The notes beneath the pieces are model-generated. The model made no database searches, was not told the origin of the DNA, and was given only the letters and a program-made list of their open reading frames with translations. A DNA stretch of 64,000 nt from Myxocyprinus asiaticus (taxonomy: Eukaryota > Chordata > Actinopteri > Cypriniformes > Catostomidae). The translations under genes and the position numbers were made by a program. The stretch spans positions 27,618,880 through 27,682,879 of the forward strand of contig NC_059379.1 in the NCBI RefSeq assembly GCF_019703515.2, written 5' to 3'. Below are positions 25,020-37,000 of the stretch, one piece after another; positions within the stretch are counted from its first letter, which is position 1, and every line of letters begins with the position of its first letter.

Positions 25020-28000
25020 ACTGTTGCTCCTCCTTGCCCTTTCCCTCTCCTCTTTTTTGTTTTTGTTTTGTTTTTCCCTCCCCTCGTCCCCCTCCCTAGC
25101 CCTAGAGAGGTGGGGAAAAGCCTGCCAGCAGATGCCCCCGGAAAGGTGGGGGGGGGTGTACGTCATGCCTGGGGTTCCCCGGCCTGAGGCAAAGGAGGGA
25201 GGAGTGTGACGAGGAGGAGGGCAGGCCAATTGGGCAAATCAGCTGAGGAGAGGGATAAATGCGGCTGAATGCGGCAGTTCAGGAGAGAGAGAGCCACATG
25301 CAGCTGTCATGTGTGCGTTTGTTCTGTGTGTCTTTTTATTTCATGAAATATTATTTTGACTGTTCAGCCGGATCCCGCCTCCTCCTTTCCCATCCTTAAC
25401 CTTGTTACACTCCCATTTTAATCAACAACGCTGTATACACTGCAAGCATAGAACAGACCTGATTAGACTACTTGCAACAATCAGTTCAGAAATTCTTCTT
25501 TTTCTTTTCTCTTGTTTTATATGTATATGCATTGTTAATTTCACTGCAGAGCCAGTATTGTAAATGGCTGGCTTCTTTTTATAAACGTTATTTTGTAAAA
25601 TACAAGTTACTCTTGAGAGTTGATCATAAAGTAGTAATGAAAGGCACGATTGATTCCCCAACATATTGTGGGGGAAATAGAATGTTAAAGTTTGGAAACC
25701 TCTGCTGTAGAAGGTAATAGTGCTTGTAATATTATGTCTGTAAACAATATTTACTCCAAACTCTTTAGTTTATCGCCTCTATGGGGAACGAAGCAGCAAA
25801 GGCAAATTACGAACAGCAAGTACCACCGTTTTATTACCGGCCCTCCCACACAGACTGCAGGTAGGACAACTCCATCACAAACACCACATCACAGCACAAT
25901 GGGAATAACCTTGATACATTACAGCATCACCTCAGATAGTCTTATGAGAAACAAACTGATAAGTCCAATCTTGTCAGTAAATTCCTTTAAGTAAAAATAG
26001 TCATATTTAGCTTTAAAGCTCTTTAAGGCATTAAGGTTGTTGTTTTTTGTTGTTTTGTTCCCTGTAGTACATGCCTATTGGAAAAAATACAGTTTCGTAG
26101 CTTAAAGGCTCTTTTTGTTTTGTTTTGTGATATCATCAGCAGCATAATGTGGGATTTTGAATTCTCATGCAAAGATGCTCAGCAGCAGACTGCCCTTTAC
26201 AGTGCATTCTCTCAAAGCATCACAAAAAATGTAGTCCAGTGGTGTACTAGTTTACTTCCTGTTTGTGTGTCATTGAAAAAGGGAGGTACAGCCGTGTTTT
26301 GTGGTGTATGTGTGGTTCTTTTGCTGAAATATTTGTTCACACACCAGATAATCAGTAAAGATACACCAATTGACCACTTATTAGGTACACATTCATGCGA
26401 TTATCGATTATCTAATCAGCCAATCGTGTGGTAGCAGTGCAATGCATAAAATCAGCCAGATATGGGTCAGGAGCTTCAGTTAATGTTCACATCAACCATC
26501 AAAATGGGTAAAAAATGTGATCTCATTGATTTTGACCGTGCCATGAATGTTGGTGCCAGACGGGCTGGTTTGAGTATTTCAGTAACTGCTGATCTCCTAA
26601 GATTTTCACACACAACAGTCTCTAGAGTTTACTCAGAATGGTGCCAAAAACAAAAAAAACATCCAGTGATCAGCAGTTCTGCAGACGGAAACGGTTTGTT
26701 GGTGAAAGAGGTCAGCGGAAAATGGCCAGACTGGTTTGAGCTGACAGAAAGGCTACGGTAACTCAGATGACCCCTCTGTACAATTGTAGTGAGCAGAATA
26801 GCATCTCATAATGCACAACATGTCGAACCTTGAGGCAAATGGGCAACAACAGCAGAAGACCACATCGGGTTCCACTTCTGTCAGCCAAGAACAGAAAGCT
26901 GAGGGTGCAGTGGGTGGACCAAAAAGTGCCTCACCAAAACTGGACAGTTAAAGACTGGAAAAACATCGCCTGGTCAGAATCTGGATTTCTGCTGAGATAA
27001 ACAGATGTTAGGCCCACTGCAACCTCAGCTTTCTGTTTTTGGCTGACAGAAGTGGAACCCGACGTGGTCTTCTGCTGTTGTAGCCCATTCGCCTCAAGGT
27101 TCGACATGTTGTGCATTCTGAGATGCTATTCTGCTCACTACAATTGCACAGAGGGGTCATCTGAGTTACCGTAACCTTTCTGTCAGCTCGAACCAGTCTG
27201 GCCATTCTCTGTTGACCTTTGTCATTAACAAGCCATTTTCGCTCGCAGAACTGCTGCTCACTGAATGTTTTTTGTTTTTGGCACCATTCTGAGTAAATTC
27301 TAGAGACTGTTTTGAGTGAAAATCCCAGGAGATCAGCAGTTACAGAAATACTCAAACAGCCCATCTGGCACCAACAATCATGCCACAGTCCAAATTTTTA
27401 CCCATTCTGATGGTTGATGTGAACATTAACTGAAGCTCCTGACCCGTATCTGCATTGCACTGCTGCCACACTATTGACTGATTAGAAAATTGCATGAATA
27501 AGTAGGTGTACATGTGTACCTAATTAAGTGGTCAGTGAGTGTACAGTTTTCTAGTATTTAATGTCAACATGAAATCAAACTGATGCAATTAAATTTATAA
27601 TACACCTTCCTGGTCTTATTGTTCATGATTCATCAGTGCATGTTATGCTAAATAAAAATGTTAAAATCAAAATTTTTACTTGCTCCACCTCTAAAACGGC
27701 TTTCCTTTTTTGCTTATATCAGATTAGGGAAGATTAGCAAAGTGAAATGCATTGCAAACTGCTTTTCATATTGACTTAATAGATAACAACTTTTTTTTTT
27801 ACTGTGTATACAGTTTTCACACATAAGCCATACAATTTGAACACATGAACACCTATTGTTTTCATCAACAGAATTTTGAGGGAACAATGGATCAGAGCCA
27901 AATATGAGAGACAAGAGTTTATACACATTGAGAAACAAGAGCCTTATTCAGCAGGTGAGAATCAGCACATGCAAACACACACACACACACACACACATTT

Positions 28001-31000
28001 CTTTGTTGTCTGTTTTGACTCCTCCTCCCTACGCTGTTAGCTGTTGTTTGTTGGTAATGGTACAGTGAGGTCATTATCATGTCTCTTATTTCAGCCATAG
28101 CCCTCTCATCTCTGTTTCTTAGCTTTACAGTCTTATTTATTGGGAAGGGAAATCTCATTGGTTGACAATGATCTCATCTTTGATACACACATACACACAT
28201 GCACACACAAACATATATGCAGTCATGCTGCAGTTATGCCTTTCATCTGTGGAAATCTAACCACATTGCTGAGGGCATTATGGCTGTATTTAGACATTGA
28301 GACTGAAACTCGTTGATATGTGTGATGGTATTTTGTATCAGAGTGATTTGCACAGGGTGTAAATACCACTGGCCACACAGAGGTGCTAGCTGCACCCCAT
28401 TAGTCTTGAGGAACCAGATAAAGCTATGGAAAAAATGCAATTTGGGTTTCAGAAAACATGGATTTCATGTGTGTTGGTATTTTTGCGTGGGCAGCCTGAG
28501 TTCGAATCTGGCTTGTGACATTGTCCTCTCTCCACTCTCAATGTCTATTAATAAAATGGCAAAATACTCAAATAAATACTTATATAAATAAATATCATTC
28601 TGTTATAGTACTATACATAATATGGATAACACTACATTGAAGTTCTATTTGTTAACATTAGAAAATGCATTAAGTATCATGGACTAACAATGATCAATAT
28701 TTTTATTACATCATGTATTATTCTTGGTTAATGTTCATTTATAAATATAAAATTGTTCACTGTTAGTTCATGCTAGTTTATAGTACATTAATTAATGTTA
28801 ACATATACAACTTTTAATGTTAGAAATGTATATGTTGAAATTAACATCAACCAAAAATGAATAAGTGCTGTAAAGGTATTGTTCATTGTTAGTTCATGTT
28901 AACTAATGTAGTTAACTAATGTTATCGAAAACAACCTTATTGTAAAGTATTACCATAATATGTTATTGCACTGTTATTATATGTTGTAACAGTACATACA
29001 AGTAAATGTTATTATACTATTTTAATAGTTTGTTACCAGTCAAAGTGCAAATAGTATATGTGCATACACTTTATTGTATAGTATTTAGGTCTAAATATTA
29101 TACTTTATTAAAGTTAGTAACTTCTGACACTAAATTCTTACAGTATATGAGCTTTTTTGAAGCACGTTCTATATTACTGTGGCACATTGTTATGTTGCTT
29201 GGCAACCAAAAATGGCCTACAGTTTGAGTGATGAACTATATTACTTTGCAGAGTAATTTATTTATTTATTTATAAAAAATTAAATAAAAAAAGATTTATT
29301 GAACATTGGTGTGTTTTATGATAGTGCTGCTGCTGCCAAAATAGGTTACTAGACAAATGCAAATAGTGTATGTTAGTACTTACACTCAGGTGTAAATAGC
29401 ATCTAACTTCCTTAGTGTACATCCCCTCCACCATTTTTATGTCAAATTCTAAACTTCTGTGTTTCCTACTCTAATGTGTTTGCATATTCTAGAGTCTGGA
29501 CTGTTTTATGGAAAACAGATAGACCCTCAGTAACCAGAGATTTCTAACAGAAGATGTACTTCAAAGAATCAAAGGCCTCTCTCATAATCTCCATAACTCT
29601 CATCTCTCTTTCTCTCAAACACTCACTTGATCTCTCTCTCTTTCTCTCTGTCTCTGTCCTTTCCCCTACTCTCCTTGCTCAGCGCTTCAGTTTCCTGTTT
29701 TAATCAATCGTTGAGACGTTTTGTTACATGTGTCACTACTGTGTATTCACAGAGAAGAGTAGGTGCTACCCACAGCTCAAGTCTGATAGATAGATAAGTC
29801 CCTCAGTGCTTCTCTCCAGCTCTTTAAAAAAGAGTTGTCTTGAAATTAGGTAGCAGCAGTTGTGCATGTGTACAGTAAATGTTGACACACTGCCCGCACA
29901 CAATTGTGTGTGTTTTTAGGAAGTGTGTGTATGTCCTCCTCCGCTAATCAATGATGCTATTGATCGTTCATGTGGAGAAGGTGCGGTTATCGATTGATGA
30001 GGTAATGCAGAGTGAATGATTCATGAGCACTTGTGCAGTGTACCAGAATAGTGCCAGTGAAACAGAAAATAAAACAGACAGAGAGAAAAAGACTAGGTCC
30101 TCATTATTATTGGACTAGGTCCTCAATATAAGGCAAGCATCACTATTGCTATTGCTCATATGTAGCGTTAGGGATTTGAACAAACCCCTAATCGTAAGTA
30201 TTAAAGGAATAGTTCACACAAAATTTTTAATTCTCTTATCATTGACTCACCCTCATGCCATCCCAGATGTGTATGACTTTCTTTCTTATTCAGAACGCAT
30301 ACAAGAAGAATATCTCAGCTCTGTAGGTCCATACATTGCAATTGAATGATGACCAGAACTTTGAAGCTCCAAAAAGCACATAAAGGCAGCATAAAAGTAA
30401 CTCCAGTGGTTTAATACATGTCTTCTGAAGTGAACCAATTGGTTTTGGGTGAGAACAGAACAAAATATAACTCCTTTTTCACTGTACATCTTGACAGCAG
30501 TCTCCTAAGCGATCGTGATTTCAAGCTCGATTACACTTCCTATGGCACCATTTAGCATTCTGCATATGTGTCAAGCACTAGGAAGTGTAATCGAGCTTGC
30601 AATCACGGTCACCAAGGAGACTGCTGATGTCAAGATTTGTAGTGAAAAGAAGTTATATTTTGGTCTGTTCTCACCCAAAACTGATTGGATCACTTTAGAA
30701 AACATGGATTAAACCACTGGAGTCATATGGATTACTTTTATGCTGCATTTATGTGCTTTTTGGAGCCTTAAAAGTTTGGTCACCATTTACTTGCATTGCA
30801 TGGATCTGCAGAGCAGACATATATATGTGTGTGTGTGTGTTTGCTTTTCATTGCATTAATTTAACAGATTGCAGAGAATTTTTAAAAAATGTTATATTAT
30901 GATATCATAAAGGAGGGGAACCAGGGCAACTTTTATATTGTAATATAATACAGTTTGATATAATGAAAGTTTGATTTTTGGCCCTTTCTAGGAAAACGTT

Positions 31001-34000
31001 TGGGCATCTCTCTTTTACTTGACTAAAAGTGTTTTGATTTCATAAGATAGTATTGTTTGAAAAGTAAGTGATTATGAACTGATATTATGATTATGAATCA
31101 TTTTACCCATGATTTGTGTTTAAGGAAATAAATGTTCTTGTTGTTGTAGCTACTCTACTGTTCATTTCACCAGGAAAGTGCTGTGAGGCAAGTGAAAATC
31201 ATAATTATAGTGAAGGGATTCTATGAGACCAGGTTGCTAATATTATAGTGACTTGGGGGTGGGATCTTTTGGCTAGTAAGCAACCACATAATAACCACCC
31301 AGAACACTCAATAGCAGTTCAACACCTTAGCAATCGCATAGCAATGCCACCCTAGCATCATGGTGAGTTTTGCAAGGGCAAAAACCTACTCATATGTTAT
31401 TTAGAAACTGTAAAAATCTAGTTCCGTATATCAGTTATTTACAGTAAACTTGAACTTCCCTTTTAACAAAAATACTTTTTAGGATGTAGATATTTATAGA
31501 TACTACATAGTTCATTACTACATGGAAAGAAAACCTCTGCTTTATGGTTTCTATCTGTCTTCTTTCCCTTTCTTTTTTAGGGTACAGAGAGGGGTTTCTA
31601 TGGAAACGTGGTCGAGACAACGGGCAATTCCTCAGTCGCAAGTTCATTCTGTCTGAAAGGGAGGGAGCGCTCAAGTACTTCAACAAGCAGGATGTTAGTT
31701 CTCTCTCTCTCTAACAACTACACACTTTCACACACACGTTTACATAACTACTATTCACTTACATTGTAAAGAAAAAAGATGTGATGATGAAAGTGAATGG
31801 TGACTAAGACTAACAATCTACCTATCTCCTTTTGAGTTCCACAAACAGAATTATAATTTTTACATGAACTATCCCAGTTTAAAAGAACATTATTAATATA
31901 GCTTTATTTATGAATCCAATTGAGAAAGATAAGTTTTATAAGGGATAATTTTGTCCCCGAATTATAGATAAGTAAACACACACACACACACACACACACA
32001 TACACACATGTTGGTGCGGCTATCCTTATGAGAACTCTCCATAGACATAATGATTTTTATACTGTATGAACTATAGATTCTATCCCCTAACCTACCCCTA
32101 AACCTAACCCTCACAAAAAAGCATTTTTACATAAAAAAATTTCGTTTAGTATGTTTTTTAAGCTATTTGAATTATGGGGACACTAGAAATGTCCTCATAC
32201 AGCACATTTATAGCATAATACCCTTGTAATTACCAGTTTGTAACCTAAAAACATTTCCTTGTAAACCACTCAAAACCGCACACACACACACACAATAACT
32301 TGTGCTTACCAAAAACATCAAAGTCCAGCACCATAAAAATGTAATGTGAGTCTAGGGACTGTCTGGTCAGTTCCTAAAATGTTTTGCTGTTCAGAAAGCA
32401 TGCGTTCATGGCTGAGCTGTTTCCTTTGTCTTCCAGGCGAGAGAAGCAAAAGCCATAATGAGGATTGAAACCCTAAATGCTACTTTCCAGCCAGCTAAAA
32501 TAGGCAACCCCTGTGGACTGCAGATCACCTATCTCAAAGACAACAGCACCAGAAATATCTTTGTGTACCATGAAGACAGTAAGGTATCATGCCTTTTTTA
32601 ATGCCCATACAATTGTTTCTTTCCTCTGGTATATGCCCTTGAATCTCTGGCTTACATGGATATGAGCTTAATATGCTCTTGTAGAAATGTATCGATAGGC
32701 TACAATGCAGACATTGTCCCTGTCAAGGTCTTATTTTGAAATTGTGTTTTCCATGCATAACCATCATTGCATTCAGCAGAGTTTTATTTTCAAAGGATTC
32801 ATATTCATTTTTTTGTTATCATTTTATTTCTTTGGTGTAATTTAGTTTTCTACAACCATTTTCCACCCTCCATCTGGCCTTTAGAATTAAAGGGATAGTT
32901 CACCCAAAAAAGAAAAAAATATCTTCATTTACTCACCCTCATGCCAACCCAGATGTGTATGAATCTCTTTCTTCTGCTGAACACAAATGAAGATTGTTGG
33001 AAGAGTATGTCAGCTCTGTAGGTCCATTCAATGCAAGTGAATGGTGATCAAAACTCAGACGGTCCAAAAAGGACATATAGGAGGCAAAGTAATCCATATG
33101 ACTCCAGCGGTTAAATCCATGTCTTCTGAAGCAATATGATAGGTGTGGGTGAAAAACAGGTTAATATTTAAGTCCTTTTTTACTATCAATCTCTACCTTT
33201 GACCAGCCTCAACTAGTAGGTGGCTGAATGTGAAAGTCACTTCCACACCAGAAACTGTGGTTTACAGTTAAAAAATTACTTAAATATTGAACTTTTTCTC
33301 ACCCACACAAGATATAGACATAACCACTGGAGCCGTATGGATTACTTTTATACTTCCTTCTGGGCCTTCAAAGTCTTGGCCACCATTCACTTGCATTGAA
33401 TGGACCAACAGAGCTGAAATGTTCTTTTAAAAATCTTTATTTGTGTTCTGCAAAAGAAAGAAAGTCATACACATCTGGGATGGCATGAGGGTGAATAAAA
33501 TAACTTGAACTATCCCTTTAAATGCGGTGTATTTTTTTGTGCTTGTACCTTTAAGACTCCTATGCAAATGCCCTCTTTACTTGTGAAACACTTTCTAATG
33601 TGCTGTTGGTTTGCTGTTGGGTCCAAAAACTTTGGATTGTCCCCTCAATCCTTCAGTAACAGCCTTTTTGCAAAGCCTCTTTTGGAAAGTTATCACAAAA
33701 CTATCTGTGCTAATATGTGCCGCTGAAACTGTTAAGGTCAGATTGAAATGATCAAAGGCCTTATTAAAAGTAAAAGTCAGCCACTAGTTTTTTGACTCTT
33801 TCTGGCTTTCAGAAACAACACAACACTGAGCAAACTTTCCCGGTAACACTATTGTTAACAATAGTTAACTTTTGCAGCATTTATTTATCTTAATTAATGT
33901 TAATTTCAACATATGCATTTTTAACATCAAAAGTTGTATTTGTTAACATTAGTTAATGCACTATGAACTAACATGAACTAACAATGAACAATTGTATTTT

Positions 34001-37000
34001 TATTAACTAACATTAAAAAAGATTAATAAACGCTGTAAAAAAATATATTGTTAATGTAACCAGTTCCGAGCGGGACTCGAACCGACGTCTCCGGCATGGG
34101 AGACGGGCACGCCAACGAGGAGGCTAGAGGCTACAGCCTCTAGCATTGGTCACTAGTGTGCCTCTTGAGGCGACGGGAGTGAGGTTTACACACAATGCAC
34201 AGCACTTACCAGCTGGTTACCTTTACATTAGTTGTTTGTTCATGATACGTAATGCATTAACTAATATTAACGAATGGTACCTAATTGTAAAGTGTACAAC
34301 TTTTCCCACATTTTAGTTGGTCAGGGCATTTTATTGGCGGGTGAAGAAACAAAAAGAAACTCACTCATCGTAAAAGAAAAACCTTGCATTTGTCGCCGTG
34401 TGAATGTTCGCTCTAGGTGTGAATGGCTTAATGGGAATCCATTGTTTCGATTCAATTTGGAATGCCCAGTTCCCAGTATGCTCTAAGTCCTTGTGGTGGC
34501 ATAGTGACTTGCCTCAATCTGGGTGGTGGAGGACAAATCTCAGCTGCCTCCGTGTCTGAGACTGTCAATCCACGCATCTTATCACGTGGCTTGTTGAGCG
34601 CATTACTGCGGAGACATAGCGCGTGTGGAGGCTTCACACTATTCTCTGCTGCATCTACGCACAACTCACCACGTGCCCCACTGAGAACGAACCACATTAT
34701 AGCGACCGTGAGGAGGTTACCCCATGTGACTCTACCCTCCCTAGCAACTGGGCCAGTTTGGTTGCTTAGGAGACCTGGCTGGAGTCACTCAGCACAACCT
34801 GGATTTGAACTCGTGACTCCAGGGGTGGCAGTTAGTGTCTTTACTCGCTGAGCTACCCAGGCCCCCAAAAACCTTGACTCTTATCATTTTTTTATTACAG
34901 TATATAATGCCTTGTGGTCTTTAGTTGTTGTTCTTTCAGCAAAATGTAAATAAAAGGTATTTTTGGACTAGGGAGGAAGTTTTCAGTTCTTAACAATTAC
35001 AGTATTTTTACTGTAAATGCACTGAGCACTTTTATTTAAAAAACACTTTACAATAAGTTTGTATTCATTAACATTAGTTACAAGTTAACACAAACTAACA
35101 ACGAACAATACTGTTTTCTGCACTTATTAAACCTGGTTAATGTTAATTTCAACATTACATTTGAAATTATTATAGATTAATACATTTTAAAAATTGTAAG
35201 TTTGTATATATTAAAATTAGTTAATGAATTATGAACTAACATAAACTAACCACGAACAATTCTATTTTTATAAATTAACCAAGGTTAATAAATGCTGTAA
35301 AATATATTGTTCATTTTAAGTTCATATTAACTAATGCATTTACTAATGTAAACAAATAGAATCTTATTGTAAAGTGTTACCAATTTCATAATATGACCCC
35401 TTTTAATTAATCAGATGATGTACTGATCATCCATGTAAACCTCTTAGACTTAAGCATTTTCATTTGTTAGACTGGTTTGAAGATAAACTTGGCGAGAAAA
35501 GCATATGTATGTATTTGGGTCATCTCTGATTTGTAAATTGGACCGGATGATGTTCTGCTGCTTTGGTCATTGTGACTTCTCCACAAAACAAGAGCCGGTG
35601 GCTTTTTGTTCTCAAAATGCCCTTCTCTTTCACTTCTGTTACATTTCCATTGTGCTTTCTTCATTCCCCTCTCACAAACTTCATTTACAAATATTGATCA
35701 TTCCTTAGAACCTGAAACAATCTTATTTTAAGATATGTAGTTTACAGACAAGTCCACAACAAGAAGGTTCGACATTGTCTTAGCTCTTAGACAAGGTAAA
35801 GAGTGATTTTTCTTTCTCTAAGACCTGAGATGAGACAGATAGCTGTGACTGAAGTGTTTCCAGTAATGCTGTCTGATACATACCACACTTTGTGGAGGAT
35901 GTATAACAGTTATTGCATCATAAAGCATCCTCTGCTGGCCATAGCTAAACACTGCATAATGTTCCCTCAGTCCTCACTGAATGTGTGTGTGTATGTGTGT
36001 GTTCAGGAAATGGTGGACTGGTTCACTGCAATCCGAGCAGCACGGTTTCATTACCAAAAGGTGGCATTTCCTGGAGCTAATGATGAGGACGTATGTCAAA
36101 CAAATTTCTTCCAGTAACTGACACACATAAAAATGATTTATGAGCATGAAACTCACTATAGTGATTATGAATGCATTTCTAAAATAATCCATGTTTTCAT
36201 ATTTCAAATTAACATTGTACATGTTTAATGAGGTGGCCACACACACGCTTCTGGGTGAGGTTTGAAGTATATTTTCTTTGTTTGTGCATGGTTTTCATTT
36301 AGCTGGTACCAAGACTTACACGGAACTTCATGAAGGAAGGTTACATGGAGAAAACCGGCCCAAGGGTGAGTGTTTCAAACGGGTTCTAATTACATTTTAA
36401 CTTTATCTTCACCATCATCAGAAACATTTAGACAAAGGATGTAGCCCACACTGTCATGCCATAAAAACAGCCTGTTGCACTGGAAATCCTGGCATCAAGT
36501 TCTAGATGTTTGTGCTGTTTTTACTGAGATTTATTTCTGAACTTGACCAGAATTTGAAATTTCACTACTTTTCAGCACACAGAAGGTTTTAAGAAAAGGT
36601 GGTTTACTATGGACGATAGGAGACTGATGTACTTTAAAGATCCCTTGGTGAGTAAAAGTGACTGCATATTGTTCTGGTTAAAGGTGAAGTGTGTAATTTT
36701 TGCAGCACTAGCGACAACAAACGCAATTGCAAAAATAAATATTCTAAATTTTTTAATATCATTTCATATTTATAGTTATTTTATAATTATTTTATATTAT
36801 TATTTAATAATTATAATAATAATAATAAAAAAAGGTTTCTCAAAAACTCCCCCATCTTCCATTGGTCAAACAAACAGATAGTCCCACCCCAAACCATGTT
36901 GGGCTGGTTGGGACGCTCAAACATAATTTTTTTTTGACAGCAACACAGAGCCTTTAAGTTTAAGTTAAAATGGCTTTAAGTTGTCTGTACACTATGGAGT

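Larger units (their letters stand above)
24393..25409 (+). mobile_element. short non-autonomous LTR retrotransposon (TRIM-like)
   Basis: Two LTRs with TGTGACGAGG starts and CCTTGTTACA ends flank ~505 bp. Exact 5-bp target duplications CTCCC lie at 24388-24392 and 25410-25414. A primer binding site-like TGGTGCCGAATCCC directly follows the 5' LTR, and a purine tract AAAGGAGGGAGGAG directly precedes the 3' LTR. There is no gag or pol; the interior is GC-rich filler with a CT run at 24998-25020. It lies in adap1 intron 2 in the gene's orientation. The primer site type is seen in Gypsy-like elements, from which it probably borrows proteins. Confidence 0.92.

Noticed and set aside
24642..25229. 195-codon ORF on the minus strand, longest minus-strand ORF nearby
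   Set aside because: It runs antisense through the GC-rich interior of the short LTR element and the CT run (ERERERERE stretches); no domain, and overlapping ORFs of similar length exist in other frames.
26078..26434. 118-codon ORF in adap1 intron 3
   Set aside because: No known domain; ends inside the terminal repeat of the Tc1-like palindrome.
34056..34220. Functional tRNA gene
   Set aside because: Only an anticodon-like stem and a B box are present; no acceptor stem or D arm can be drawn.
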